The position numbers and the translations under genes were made by a program. A stretch of 58,306 nt of DNA. Origin: a virus. Shown here piece by piece: positions 14,559 through 22,935 of this stretch (the first letter of the stretch is position 1; every line of letters begins with the position of its first letter). The stretch lies in the IMG/VR virus record IMGVR_UViG_3300005841_000038, positions 1 to 58,306 of that record; one strand, given 5' to 3'. Under the pieces are notes generated by a model. The model had not been told where the DNA came from and ran no database searches. It worked only from the letters and a program-made list of their open reading frames with translations.

Positions 14559-17030
14559 GTGCACGCGGCCGCGCATGTGGTTGCGCGCGTCCAGGCGCAC
14601 AACGCGCTCCGCGCGGTGCTCGGCCGGCGCAAGCGGCTCGGCAGGATGCCGCGGCAACAGCCGCCGCTCGCCATCGAGGCAGCGTATGCGCGCGACCTCG
14701 TCGCGATCGTCAACGTCACCCGGCCGCTGTTCGATCGGCTGATCGATCGGTTGCCGGAGCTCCTGCACGGCGCTCACGAGGCGCGCGGCATCCGCCAGGA
14801 CGAGGGCGAGACGCAGCGGCTCCGCGCGGTGTTCGATCAGGCTGGCAAGCGGCTCGAGGGCGCGCTGCGCGTCGGCAACCTTGAGGATCTCGCGCGTCGC
14901 CATGCGCACGCGACGAGCGCGTTTCAGCGTGGCCAGCTCGCGCGCCAGGTGCAGGCAGCGCTCGGCATCGACATCGCGACGCACGATCGCCGCGTGCCAG
15001 CGATGATCGATCACTTCGTGCACGAGAACGTCGCGCTCGTCCGCAAGCTCGGCCGGACGTCGCTCGGCGATCTCGAGACGCTCGTTACCCGCGCATTCAG
15101 GACGGGTGGGCGCGCGCAGTCGATCGCCAAGGAGATCGCCGCTCGCTACGGCGTGCACGAACGCCACGCGCGGCTCATCGCCCGCGATCAGATCGGCTCG
15201 CTCAATGGCGCGATCAACGAGGCAAGGCAGCGCGAGCTCGGGCTGACCGAGTGGCGATGGCGCACGGTTCGTGATGAGCGCGTGCGGCCAACCCACCGCG
15301 CTCTCGAGCGCCAGAGCGAGGAGCGGCCATTCTCGGACACCAATCCGGCGCTCGAGGATGGCGTGCCGGTGGTCCCCGGGCAGCCGATCCTTTGCCGCTG
15401 CTATCGCGAGCCGGTGTTCGACTCGCTGCTCGAGACGGTGGCTCAAGCGGAGCCAGCGCCGGGATCGGGGATCTTGCTGCTGCCGCCGCAGCAGCCGCCA
15501 GCCCCGGAGCCACCGGCGCCGGAGTTCACGCCCGAATACCTCGCCGAGCGAGAGCGTATGGCGCAGGCGTCGGCGGTGGCGCGAGAGGTCGCGCAAGAGG
15601 AGCTCGCTGCGTTCGCGGCGCATCAACAGGCGCAGGCTGCCGAGCTCGCTGCCAAGCAAGCCGCGCAGGCCGCGGAGCTCGCCGCGCAAGAGGCGGCCAA
15701 GGCGGCCAAGAAAGCAGCGACGGCCGAGAAAGCGCGCGCGACGAGGGCGGCTAATAAGGCCAAGCGCGAGGCGCAGAAGGTTGCCGAGCAAGCTGCGGCC
15801 GCAGCGGCCAGGCCCGGCGAGGTTCGCTATGCAGCGATCCCGGAACATCACTTCCATGGGTTTCACGGCCGAGGCTTTGTTCAGGATGCGGACGCGATCG
15901 AGGGTGGCTCGGTGCGCGTGGTCCGCGTCAAGGGCGCCGATGGTGACTATTTCGAGGCGGTGTTCAAGGTGACCACGCCGTACGGCGACAAGGCGCGCAG
16001 CTATGGCAGCGAGCAGGCGCATGGCTGGGAGTTCCGCCGGCGCAAGGTCAGCGGTGGCGCGCTCGAGGATCTCAAGCAGACCGAGATCACACCGAACGCG
16101 GCGCGGATTCGTCGTTCTGCTAGCGGTGGCACGGTCGAGATCGGTACCCAGGGCGCGCTCGCCAATCAGGTGCGCATCCGCGCCAAGAGCCTCGGCGAGC
16201 TCGACGCGCAAATGGCAGAGCTCTCGAGACACCTCGGGCTCGAGCTTCACAAGGAGCCGTCGCGGGTGGACATCGAGCTGCAGACCAAGGCCAAGCTCGC
16301 AGCGAAGTTCGATCCCAAGGCGTTCGGCTCGCTGATGACCGGCGTGACGAGTCCCGAGGAGCAGCGTGCAGCGATCGAGCACGTGTTCGATGCCGCGGCC
16401 AAGCAGCATCCGATCATGCTCGATGCGCTCGCCGATGCCGAGGTCCGCGAAGTCTACCCGGGCCATAAGGCGCTCTACAGCGAGTCGCTCGGTAAGCACA
16501 TGGCCAAGCAGTGGGGCTCGATGTATCACGACGGCAATCCGTCGGCGGACATCGCCGCGAAGATCGTTGGCGACACCGGGCTCATGTCTTCGAACCGTCG
16601 CTACAACGGCGGCGTGTTCGTGACCGGCATGTCGACGAGCCGCGACTTCGAGACCGGCGGCGCCGATGGCGTGTTCATGCGCGTGGCCAAGGAGTCAGCG
16701 CTCAAGGGATCCGGCGGGCGATTCCGCGCCGTCATCGATACCGAGCAGGTAATGGGCCGGCTCGATTGGTGGGCGTTCGATCACGACAACTACGGCCGTG
16801 CTGGCTATCGCGATTATCAGAGTCGGTGGTCGATCCCGGCGCAGCTCGCCGAGACTCGGGCCAGCGGCGGTAACGAGGTGATGGCCCCGCATGGTGTACC
16901 CCCAAGTGCGTTCAAGCGGTTCATCGTCGAGGACGAGAGCTATCGGCAGCGGGTCCTGGACGAGCTCCGCAAGATGGGGGTTACCAAGATCAACGGTAAG
17001 CCCGCGGAACAGTTCGTCACCACGAGGTGA
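14559..17030 (+). CDS. Mu gpF-like head morphogenesis protein with large C-terminal domain
   Basis: Protein of 823 residues from GTG 14559. Residues about 150-290 are the gpF/SPP1-gp7 minor head domain (RARLIARDQIGSLNGAINEA-type helix, WRWRTVRDERVRPTHRAL, and the closing PGQPILCRCY). Residues 310-430 are an Ala/Lys-rich coiled coil after a Pro linker. The remaining 390 residues are extra; the last 150 (RRYNGGVFVTGMSTSRDF ... GGNEVMAPHGVPPSAFKRF) resemble an ADP-ribosyltransferase layout (STS and a late Glu). ART domains fused to gpF-like proteins are known in phages and can be injected effectors. That assignment is tentative. Confidence 0.75.
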   Translation: MHAAAHVVARVQAHNALRAVLGRRKRLGRMPRQQPPLAIEAAYARDLVAIVNVTRPLFDRLIDRLPELLHGAHEARGIRQDEGETQRLRAVFDQAGKRLEGALRVGNLEDLARRHAHATSAFQRGQLARQVQAALGIDIATHDRRVPAMIDHFVHENVALVRKLGRTSLGDLETLVTRAFRTGGRAQSIAKEIAARYGVHERHARLIARDQIGSLNGAINEARQRELGLTEWRWRTVRDERVRPTHRALERQSEERPFSDTNPALEDGVPVVPGQPILCRCYREPVFDSLLETVAQAEPAPGSGILLLPPQQPPAPEPPAPEFTPEYLAERERMAQASAVAREVAQEELAAFAAHQQAQAAELAAKQAAQAAELAAQEAAKAAKKAATAEKARATRAANKAKREAQKVAEQAAAAAARPGEVRYAAIPEHHFHGFHGRGFVQDADAIEGGSVRVVRVKGADGDYFEAVFKVTTPYGDKARSYGSEQAHGWEFRRRKVSGGALEDLKQTEITPNAARIRRSASGGTVEIGTQGALANQVRIRAKSLGELDAQMAELSRHLGLELHKEPSRVDIELQTKAKLAAKFDPKAFGSLMTGVTSPEEQRAAIEHVFDAAAKQHPIMLDALADAEVREVYPGHKALYSESLGKHMAKQWGSMYHDGNPSADIAAKIVGDTGLMSSNRRYNGGVFVTGMSTSRDFETGGADGVFMRVAKESALKGSGGRFRAVIDTEQVMGRLDWWAFDHDNYGRAGYRDYQSRWSIPAQLAETRASGGNEVMAPHGVPPSAFKRFIVEDESYRQRVLDELRKMGVTKINGKPAEQFVTTR

Positions 17031-17041
17031 CCGATTTTCGA

Positions 17042-17070
17042 TTGACAGTGTCAATCACAATTGGTAGGGT
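17042..17070 (+). promoter_or_regulatory. Sigma70 promoter with operator for the moron cassette
   Basis: TTGACA at 17042-17047, a 17-bp spacer, TAGGGT at 17065-17070. Predicted transcription start is 17077, exactly the A of the ATG, so the mRNA would be leaderless. The palindrome TTGACAGTGTCAA (17042-17054) covers the -35 box and matches TTGACGGCGTCAA at 19275. It lets the host RNA polymerase express this cassette from the prophage. Confidence 0.7.
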
Positions 17071-17076
17071 GTTCAT

Positions 17077-18372
17077 ATGACGAACACCGCAGCCGCGATC
17101 ACCCCGCCCTCCCAACCGCTCAGCATCGTCCGCGAGGACAAGGGGGCCATCGGCTTCGACGAGGCTGGCGCGGAGCGCGCTGACAACGACAACGCGCTGC
17201 TCAAGGGTGTGCTCTCGATCGACACGGGAACGACGTTCTTCGCGCACGGCACGGTGCTGATGGATCGCGCAGGCGCCAAGGCGCGCCGGCATCGCGCGGA
17301 GTTTCTCAAGCTGCCGACGGTCGAGACCGGGATGGCGTCGCTCATCGACGCGGTGCAAGCGGAGGATCGTCGGGACCACACGGTCAAGCTCGGCGAGGGC
17401 TACGTCAATCTCAGCGGCAAGCTATGCGGCTGGCGCGACCGCGATGGCGCGTCCATCGTCGATCTCGTTCCGTCCGAGACTGGCTGGCAGCGGCTCGCGT
17501 CGTTCGCACCGTCGGGCGTCAAGACGGGCCTGCGCACCAACGTCAACACGTGGCTGCCGCGCCGGCGTGAGGACGACGCGGTACTGCGCACGCGCAAGGG
17601 CGCAGGCGACGATCGCGAGCTGTTCGCAGTGGTGTCCACCGGCTACGTGCCGTTTGACCTTGACGCGATCGCGGCGTGCGTGGCCGAGCACATGCCGTCC
17701 GATGCACGCTGCCGCGTCCGCTACGACGGCGGCCGGGCTCGCATCGACGTCGTGCTCCACAACCCGCATCACTTCGGGCCGCGTGGCGACGCGGGCACGG
17801 TCGGCGAGCTCCATCGGCTCGCGCTGCGCATCACGACCGCGGACGACGGCACGGCTGGCTTCCGGCTGACCTGGATGGCGGAGCGTATCCGCTGCATCAA
17901 CCTCACGATCCTCAAGGGCAAGAACACGATGTTCGCGGCGCGCCATACCCGCGAGGATCTCGCCGAGATGGTCGAGACCGCGCTCGCCGCGCAGGGCGAG
18001 GTTGCTGAGTCGTTCTCCGCTCGCTGGCGCACGGCCTGGACGGAGTACTACGTCGACCAGGGCTCCAAGCAAAAGCTCGAGGCTGACGAGGTGCTCAAGC
18101 GCATTGCCTACCACGGCACGGTGCGCATCCCCGGCATCCGTGGCGCGGCGGCGACGTACGAGGCGCTCCGGGCGGCGTGGGACACCGAGCCGGGCGATTC
18201 GCGCGCCGCGATCCACAACGCGATCACCCGCGCTGCGCACGAGGCTCCGACCACGTGGCGCGCGTCGGCATGGGCGGACGACGAGACCGAGGAGCAGGCC
18301 AGCCAGCTGCTCTACGCGAAAAACCTCGTGCTCGACCTGCCCGAGGACAAGCGCGAGCAGCTCGGCTGGTAG
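17077..18372 (+). CDS. DUF932-family protein
   Basis: Protein of 431 residues from ATG 17077 with no ribosome binding site. It resembles DUF932 phage/plasmid-like proteins (ELFAVVSTGYVPFDLDAIAACVAEHM, then RLTWMAERIRCINLTILKGKNTMFAARHT). Function is unknown; members are carried by plasmids and phages as accessory genes. It heads a cassette (17.0-20.1 kb) that splits the head genes and has its own sigma70 promoter and operator, the hallmark of a moron. Confidence 0.75.
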   Translation: MTNTAAAITPPSQPLSIVREDKGAIGFDEAGAERADNDNALLKGVLSIDTGTTFFAHGTVLMDRAGAKARRHRAEFLKLPTVETGMASLIDAVQAEDRRDHTVKLGEGYVNLSGKLCGWRDRDGASIVDLVPSETGWQRLASFAPSGVKTGLRTNVNTWLPRRREDDAVLRTRKGAGDDRELFAVVSTGYVPFDLDAIAACVAEHMPSDARCRVRYDGGRARIDVVLHNPHHFGPRGDAGTVGELHRLALRITTADDGTAGFRLTWMAERIRCINLTILKGKNTMFAARHTREDLAEMVETALAAQGEVAESFSARWRTAWTEYYVDQGSKQKLEADEVLKRIAYHGTVRIPGIRGAAATYEALRAAWDTEPGDSRAAIHNAITRAAHEAPTTWRASAWADDETEEQASQLLYAKNLVLDLPEDKREQLGW

Positions 18373-18444
18373 CTCTGCGCTGACGAGCCCGGAAGGGCGA
18401 AACGCCGCGAGGCGTCCGCAGATAACTTGCGAAAGGAGCAAAAC

Positions 18445-18663
18445 GTGAAAACCACCACCACCCTGTTCGTGTTCGAGGACGGCGCTCGCGAGGTTACGGT
18501 CGACCTCGCCAAGATCGCGCTCATGGCCAAGCGCTACGATGGCAGTTACTGGCTGCGCATGACCGGCGGCGATTCGCTCAACCTCGATGCCGGGGTCGGC
18601 GTCGCGATCCGGACCGCCTGGGTCGCGTTCCAGAGCAAGTTCGATCCGGCCAAGGATCGGTAG
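18445..18663 (+). CDS. Hypothetical cassette protein
   Basis: Protein of 72 residues. GTG 18445 was chosen because AAAGGAG lies six bases upstream. Probably a small beta-sheet fold (TTLFVFEDGAREVTVDLAKI). It is the second gene of the moron cassette. No family is recognised. Confidence 0.55.
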   Translation: MKTTTTLFVFEDGAREVTVDLAKIALMAKRYDGSYWLRMTGGDSLNLDAGVGVAIRTAWVAFQSKFDPAKDR

Positions 18664-18876
18664 ATGAGCGATCTCATCCGCTGCGCGCACTGTGGACATC
18701 GCAAGCGCGAGCACGGCGCCTTCGATAACCCGATCCGGCCGTTCGCGTGCCCTGGCGACAGGGAGCCGAAGTGGCCGAGCTCGATCACCAATGAGCTGCG
18801 AGCCGGCGAGGTTTACGATCGGCGGCTCGTCGAGTTTTGGTCGGAGCGCACCACGAGCTTCAAGGAGAGGCGGTAG
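18664..18876 (+). CDS. Small Cys/His protein
   Basis: Protein of 70 residues from ATG 18664 immediately after the previous stop. C-A-H-C-G-H ... H ... C-P-G is a possible zinc site (LIRCAHCGHRKREHGAF ... FACPGD). Part of the moron cassette; function unknown. Confidence 0.55.
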   Translation: MSDLIRCAHCGHRKREHGAFDNPIRPFACPGDREPKWPSSITNELRAGEVYDRRLVEFWSERTTSFKERR

Positions 18877-18878
18877 TC

Positions 18879-19262
18879 ATGTACCTGCACTGCAAACGCG
18901 GATTCGTTGAGGCCGATCGCTGGGATGGCTCGCCGATCCCGGTTGCCGAGCAGCAAGCCCAGGCGATTGCCTGCGCTGAGCGTGGCGGTGCTGTCATCAT
19001 CGCCCGCAGTCGAGACGGGGTGACGCTGGTCGCCTTGCTGGCTGACAGCGGCATCGACGCCAAGGTGTTTCACAGTCCGGCGTGGGACTACCCGTTCCGC
19101 GTCTACCTGACGCTCGACGAGTGGGCGCTGATGCTCACGGGCGCCGCGTTCGCGATCGATTACCGCAACTTCAAACATTGGACGAGCGCTCACCAGCGCG
19201 GGCAATACGAGCTCGCGATGCGGATCTGGCAAGCCGCCTACGACAGCGATCCTTATCGCTAG
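18879..19262 (+). CDS. Hypothetical cassette protein
   Basis: Protein of 127 residues from ATG 18879 (GGAGAGG nearby upstream). Alternating hydrophobic pattern suggests an alpha/beta fold (GGAVIIARSRDGVTLVALLADSGIDAKVF). It is soluble, with no signal. No family recognised. Confidence 0.55.
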   Translation: MYLHCKRGFVEADRWDGSPIPVAEQQAQAIACAERGGAVIIARSRDGVTLVALLADSGIDAKVFHSPAWDYPFRVYLTLDEWALMLTGAAFAIDYRNFKHWTSAHQRGQYELAMRIWQAAYDSDPYR

Positions 19263-19274
19263 CCACGTTGGCCA

Positions 19275-19287
19275 TTGACGGCGTCAA
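19275..19287. promoter_or_regulatory. Operator TTGACGGCGTCAA
   Basis: 13-bp palindrome upstream of the ribbon-helix-helix-like gene at 19309. It matches the palindrome at 17042-17054 in 11 of 13 positions (consensus TTGACRGYGTCAA). TTGGCC at 19268 and TAAATC at 19291 with 17 bp between could be the promoter it controls. Confidence 0.55.
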
Positions 19288-19308
19288 CGGTAAATCGGAG
19301 GATGCCTC

Positions 19309-19494
19309 ATGCCTGCAAAGAAGCCCGCTCGAGGGCGGCCACGCCTGCACCCGGAGGCGATGGACACGACCGTTCAGATCCGTTGCACGTCCGATGACCG
19401 CGAGCGTTGGATCGAGCTGGCCGAGGAGCTCGGGCTCGCGGTTGGCCCGTGGCTCCGCATGCTGGCGATGCGCGAGGTCAAGAAAGCGCGCTAG
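19309..19494 (+). CDS. Ribbon-helix-helix-like regulator candidate
   Basis: Protein of 61 residues from ATG 19309 with GGAGG at 19297-19301. A basic N-terminal arm (KKPARGRPRLHPEA) is followed by a strand-helix-helix pattern (DTTVQIRCTSDDRERWIELAEELGL). This is the size and shape of dimeric RHH repressors. It lies just downstream of TTGACGGCGTCAA, so autoregulation and control of 17077 through the twin operator are plausible. Confidence 0.6.
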   Translation: MPAKKPARGRPRLHPEAMDTTVQIRCTSDDRERWIELAEELGLAVGPWLRMLAMREVKKAR

Positions 19495-19502
19495 GGTGCG
19501 AC

Positions 19503-19814
19503 ATGGAGTTTTCCGATAGCAAGCTCTACGCATGCGGTGCGGAGGGCGGCGAGGTCGCTGGCCGCGTCCGCTACGATGCTGCTGCTCGGCTGATCACCTG
19601 GTTCAACCCGGGCGGTCGACAACGCGCCTACGAGGTGGAAACGATCAGCACGAACGACGCTGACCGGTTCGATTTCATCGATACCGAAGGGCGCCGGTTC
19701 GTGCTGTTCGAGCTCACGCCCGGGTATTACAACGAGCAGATTCGTCGGCCGCAGGATCCGTTTCTGGTCACCGCGGCCGAGCTGCTCGCCACGTTCGAAC
19801 GCACGCAAGCGTAA
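19503..19814 (+). CDS. Hypothetical cassette protein
   Basis: Protein of 103 residues from ATG 19503. A small beta-rich domain (GEVAGRVRYDAAARLITWFN ... RRFVLFELTPGYY). It follows the RHH-like gene by 8 bases. No family recognised. Confidence 0.55.
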   Translation: MEFSDSKLYACGAEGGEVAGRVRYDAAARLITWFNPGGRQRAYEVETISTNDADRFDFIDTEGRRFVLFELTPGYYNEQIRRPQDPFLVTAAELLATFERTQA

Positions 19815-19853
19815 CTCGAGCCGGCGCTCGAGGGCCGCTGCTACGGTCCTCGC

Positions 19854-20144
19854 ATGACCGACGATTCCGACGCGCCGCACGTGCCGAGTGAAGAGCGCAA
19901 GACCGACGAGCTCGACCCGCGCGACGTCCGGGTATCGTGGCCGGTCGCGCTCGCGCACCTCGAACAGTTGGGCGACTGGACCGTGCACGGGATGCGGCTC
20001 GGTGCGCTCGCGACGCTGCGGCAGCTCATCGAGTATGCGGCGCATCCAGGCGCGAGCGGGCTTGTCGTCGATCGGATGCGCGACATCATCGAAGCGCTGG
20101 CGCGAATGCCCTGGGATCACGACGAGGGCGAGACCGCCGCATAA
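19854..20144 (+). CDS. Hypothetical cassette protein
   Basis: Protein of 96 residues from ATG 19854. It is acidic, and mostly helical after residue 30 (ALAHLEQLGDWTVHGMRLGALATLRQLIEYA). A CTCGAG-6-CTCGAG hairpin lies in the 39-bp gap before it. Last gene before the capsid protease; its stop TAA begins late promoter candidate 2. Confidence 0.55.
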   Translation: MTDDSDAPHVPSEERKTDELDPRDVRVSWPVALAHLEQLGDWTVHGMRLGALATLRQLIEYAAHPGASGLVVDRMRDIIEALARMPWDHDEGETAA

Positions 20145-20146
20145 TC

Positions 20147-20179
20147 CTGTCCGCCGATTTGGGTGCTCGTGCAGCGTTG
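20147..20179 (+). promoter_or_regulatory. Late promoter candidate 2 (before protease/scaffold)
   Basis: TAATCCTGTCC with CTGTCC at 20147-20152, an 18-bp spacer, then GCAGCGTTG at 20171-20179, nine bases before ATG 20189. No ribosome binding site is present in front of that ATG. Same motif as candidates 1 and 3-6. Confidence 0.55.
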
Positions 20180-20188
20180 CCCTCGTAG

Positions 20189-21334
20189 ATGGGCGATGAC
20201 CAGGCCAAGACCAAGCGCGTTTTCCGCATCGATGCCGGAATGCTGCGCTCGCCGACGCGAACACCGCAAGGCTTCTTGCGGGTCGATGGTTATGCGGGTC
20301 GCGTTGGCGTGTACCCATACGTCAACGAGGACGGCACGACGCGACTAGAGCTCCGGCTGCCGGAGGAAGTGTTCCGTGCTGATGCGCTCGCCAGCTTCGA
20401 GGGCGCGCCGCTCACCGATGGTCACCCGACCGTTCCGGTGTCGGCGAAAAATGTACGTCAGCTCGAGGTCGGCACCGTCACCGGTCCGGCCCGGCAGGAT
20501 GGCGAGCACGTCGCGGTCGCCACCATGTTCAAGGATCCGACGGCGATCGCGAAGGTCGAGAGTGGCAAGCGCCAGCTCTCGCCGGGCTACACGCTCGATC
20601 TCGACGAGACGCCTGGCGTGCATCCGCTGTACGGGCGCTACGACGCGATCCAGCGCAACATCACGATCAATCATCTCGCGCTTGTTGATCAGGCGCGCGG
20701 CGGCAGCTCCGTGAAGCTGCGCATGGACGGCGCCGATATCGCCGTCGCCCACATCGAGGAATCGTCATCGAGAGGAGACGGTATGGCCGAGCAACGCACC
20801 GATGCCGAGAAGATCGGCGAGTTGTCCGCCAGGGTTCAGACCCTGACGGATGCAAACGCCGAGCTGCAGCGGCGGCTCGACGAAGGCGTCGAAGCAGCGA
20901 CGACCGAGGCGCTCAAGAAAGAGCGCGAGCGCGCGGATAGCGTCACCAAGGCGCTCGACGAGCTCAAGGCGTCGATTCCCGGCCTCGTCGCTGCGCGTAC
21001 GGCCCTTGAGCGCAAAGCGCGCACGGCCATGGGCCCGACGTTTCGCGTCGACGGCCTCGACGATCGCGCACTGCGCGTCGCGGTGATTCAAAAGCTCGCG
21101 CCCGGTCAGCCGGTGCCGAGCGACGCGAACGATGGCTGGCTTGAAGGGCGATTCGATTCGCTCGTCGAGCAGGCGACGGTCACTCGGTCGAACAACGATT
21201 CGATCGGGGCCGCGACATTCGCCGGAGGCGCTGGCGCGCGCCGCGACGAAGCAACCGAGCGCGCCGAGCGCGAGCGCAACCACCGCGAGCAGTGGAAGCA
21301 GCCGCTCGCATCCACGATCCACAAGGGGAGCTGA
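20189..21334 (+). CDS. DUF2213 prohead protease fused to scaffold
   Basis: Protein of 381 residues from ATG 20189. Residues 20-180 are the DUF2213 phage protease type: RTPQGFLRVDGYAGRVGVYPY, LASFEGAPLTDGHP (likely catalytic His), RQLSPGYTLDLDETPG, and NITINHLALVDQARGG (second His). Residues about 199-381 are a coiled-coil scaffold (KIGELSARVQTLTDANAELQ). The protease should cut itself, the scaffold and perhaps capsid N-termini during prohead maturation. Order protease, cement, capsid is canonical. Confidence 0.85.
   Translation: MGDDQAKTKRVFRIDAGMLRSPTRTPQGFLRVDGYAGRVGVYPYVNEDGTTRLELRLPEEVFRADALASFEGAPLTDGHPTVPVSAKNVRQLEVGTVTGPARQDGEHVAVATMFKDPTAIAKVESGKRQLSPGYTLDLDETPGVHPLYGRYDAIQRNITINHLALVDQARGGSSVKLRMDGADIAVAHIEESSSRGDGMAEQRTDAEKIGELSARVQTLTDANAELQRRLDEGVEAATTEALKKERERADSVTKALDELKASIPGLVAARTALERKARTAMGPTFRVDGLDDRALRVAVIQKLAPGQPVPSDANDGWLEGRFDSLVEQATVTRSNNDSIGAATFAGGAGARRDEATERAERERNHREQWKQPLASTIHKGS
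20783..21334 (+). CDS. Nested in-frame scaffold protein
   Basis: ATG 20783 within the protease frame has GAGGAGA shortly upstream (20772-20778) and starts exactly where the protease domain ends. It would give a free 183-residue scaffold that is largely coiled coil, as in lambda C/Nu3. The arrangement lets many scaffold copies be made per protease. Confidence 0.65.
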   Translation: MAEQRTDAEKIGELSARVQTLTDANAELQRRLDEGVEAATTEALKKERERADSVTKALDELKASIPGLVAARTALERKARTAMGPTFRVDGLDDRALRVAVIQKLAPGQPVPSDANDGWLEGRFDSLVEQATVTRSNNDSIGAATFAGGAGARRDEATERAERERNHREQWKQPLASTIHKGS

Positions 21335-21336
21335 TC

Positions 21337-21876
21337 ATGCAGATGGAAGTGAAGGATCTACCGATCGGGTCCCCGGGAAAAATCGGGGACTTCTACACGG
21401 CCAATTCCGGCCAGATCGACAGCGCTACGAACGAGGAGGAGAGCGCGCAAATCCCGTTCGGTGTCATGGTCCAAAAGACCGCGACGCGCAACGCGAAGCT
21501 GCTCTCCGGAAGCAGCCAGGACCTGCTCGGCATCTCGGTGCACGGGCATGCGTACCCGATCCCGGCCGAGCTCGGCGACATGGGCGCGGGCGTTGCCGAC
21601 GTTCCGGGCCTCAAGCCGGGAACCACGTTCGGCGTCGGCCGCAAGGGCCGGTTCTGGGTCCGCGTCGAGGCGGCAGTCGCGCTCACGGATGAGGTCCACG
21701 TCCGCGCGGTTGCCGATCCGGATGCCGACGAGATCGCCGGCGCATTCCGCGGCACCGACGACGGAGCCGACACGATCGATATCTCCGACTTCGCCGAATG
21801 GATCGAAGCCGGCGACGAGGTGGCACTCGTCGAAATCGACATGTCTCGCGCTGCCGGCGCGGTCGCGGATTCGTGA
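21337..21876 (+). CDS. Structural cement / decoration-like protein
   Basis: Protein of 179 residues from ATG 21337. The opening (GSPGKIGDFYTANSGQIDSATNEEESAQIPFGVMVQKT) and later GRFWVRVEAAVALTDEVHVRA fit the gp24-like cement / DUF2190-like capsid accessory proteins. It lies between scaffold and major capsid. It probably caps capsid surface contacts. Confidence 0.65.
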   Translation: MQMEVKDLPIGSPGKIGDFYTANSGQIDSATNEEESAQIPFGVMVQKTATRNAKLLSGSSQDLLGISVHGHAYPIPAELGDMGAGVADVPGLKPGTTFGVGRKGRFWVRVEAAVALTDEVHVRAVADPDADEIAGAFRGTDDGADTIDISDFAEWIEAGDEVALVEIDMSRAAGAVADS

Positions 21877-21886
21877 GGAGATCGCC

Positions 21887-22810
21887 ATGAAGCAATACAT
21901 GAACCTCGACACCTTCCAGACCGCGTTCTTTGACCGAGCGCTGACTGCCATCGACCCGACCAAGTACTGGGAGCTCACCCCGGGCTTCAAGGCACGTCGG
22001 TTCGTGCCGCCGGTCGCGAACCTGTCCCCGTACGATCGTGCGTACGAGTACACGATGTGGAAGATCACCGGCGATGCCAAGTACTACGGCCAACACGCCA
22101 AGGATCTGCCGATCGTCGGCGTCGAGGCAGTGCCGTTCTCGCGCCCGATCAAGCCGCTCGGCGCGGCGATGAATTGGACGCTCGACGAGATTCGCTCCGC
22201 GGCTGCTCGTCAGGTCGGTCTCGAGGAAGCGACGATCATGGCCGCGATGTCGGTCATCGCGCGCAAGCTCGACAAGTCGCTCGCGTTCGGCGACGGCATC
22301 AACACCGGCCTCGTCAACGACGCCGACATCATCAACGACAACACGGTCGCTGCGGTCGGCGGTTTCGATAGCGCGCAGGACTACATCGACTCGCTCATTA
22401 AGCTGGTCGCTGATACCCGCGCGCGCTTGAAGCAGGCTTCGACGCTGCCCGGCGGCGATGCGCTGCCGGCGTTCGATCGGTTCACGATCTTGATGCCGAC
22501 GGACAAGTACACCAAGGTCAAGACCACGCTCATGCCCGGCACCGCCGGTAACATGACGGTCCTCAATTTCTTCCTAGAGGCGATGGGCCCCTGGGTCGAA
22601 GGCGTCGAAGACTGGGCCGAGCTCGACGACGACAACCGAGCGATCTGCTACCCGCGTAACCCGATGGCGCTCGGCGCGGTCATCGCGCGCGAGTACACGC
22701 AGGAAGCTCCGCAGCCGGTCGGCCTCGAGATCAACGTACCCGTGCACGCGAGCTCGGGCGGCACGGTGATCCGGTACGGCGTCGCGTTCTCGTACATGAC
22801 GCTGTCTTAG
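21887..22810 (+). CDS. Major capsid protein (DUF2184-like, HK97 fold)
   Basis: Protein of 307 residues from ATG 21887 with GAGGAG just upstream. Its length and opening (DTFQTAFFDRALTAIDPTKYWELTPG), a helical spine region (ATIMAAMSVIARKLDKSLAFGDG) and the ending in a beta-rich GGTVIRYGVAFSYMTLS fit DUF2184 major capsid proteins. It follows scaffold and cement directly. No signal for a cleaved N-terminal delta domain is seen; the separate scaffold fills that role. Confidence 0.82.
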   Translation: MKQYMNLDTFQTAFFDRALTAIDPTKYWELTPGFKARRFVPPVANLSPYDRAYEYTMWKITGDAKYYGQHAKDLPIVGVEAVPFSRPIKPLGAAMNWTLDEIRSAAARQVGLEEATIMAAMSVIARKLDKSLAFGDGINTGLVNDADIINDNTVAAVGGFDSAQDYIDSLIKLVADTRARLKQASTLPGGDALPAFDRFTILMPTDKYTKVKTTLMPGTAGNMTVLNFFLEAMGPWVEGVEDWAELDDDNRAICYPRNPMALGAVIAREYTQEAPQPVGLEINVPVHASSGGTVIRYGVAFSYMTLS

Positions 22811-22935
22811 CGGTTTGACGGGCCGTGCAGGCTCGTGCTGGGCGTTCGCTCGCCTGGCGAATTGCGGACGAGGGAGACAGCAACCCGGAGCGCTCATACC
22901 GCTCAGAACCGCGTGCAATTCGCGGGTCCGCGACG
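22811..22935. other. Gap between capsid and Ala/Pro-rich gene
   Basis: A 125-bp stretch. It begins with a degenerate CTGTCT (22802-22807) followed by CGGTTTG, reminiscent of the late-promoter motif, but far from the next start codon. Nothing else is clear. Confidence 0.3.

Noticed and set aside
14031-16529. 832-codon reverse ORF
   Set aside because: It lies opposite the portal and head morphogenesis genes, has shadow-type composition (Arg/Leu/Ala repeats) and no family motif.
17422-18714. 430-codon reverse ORF
   Set aside because: Antisense to the DUF932 gene; no motif.
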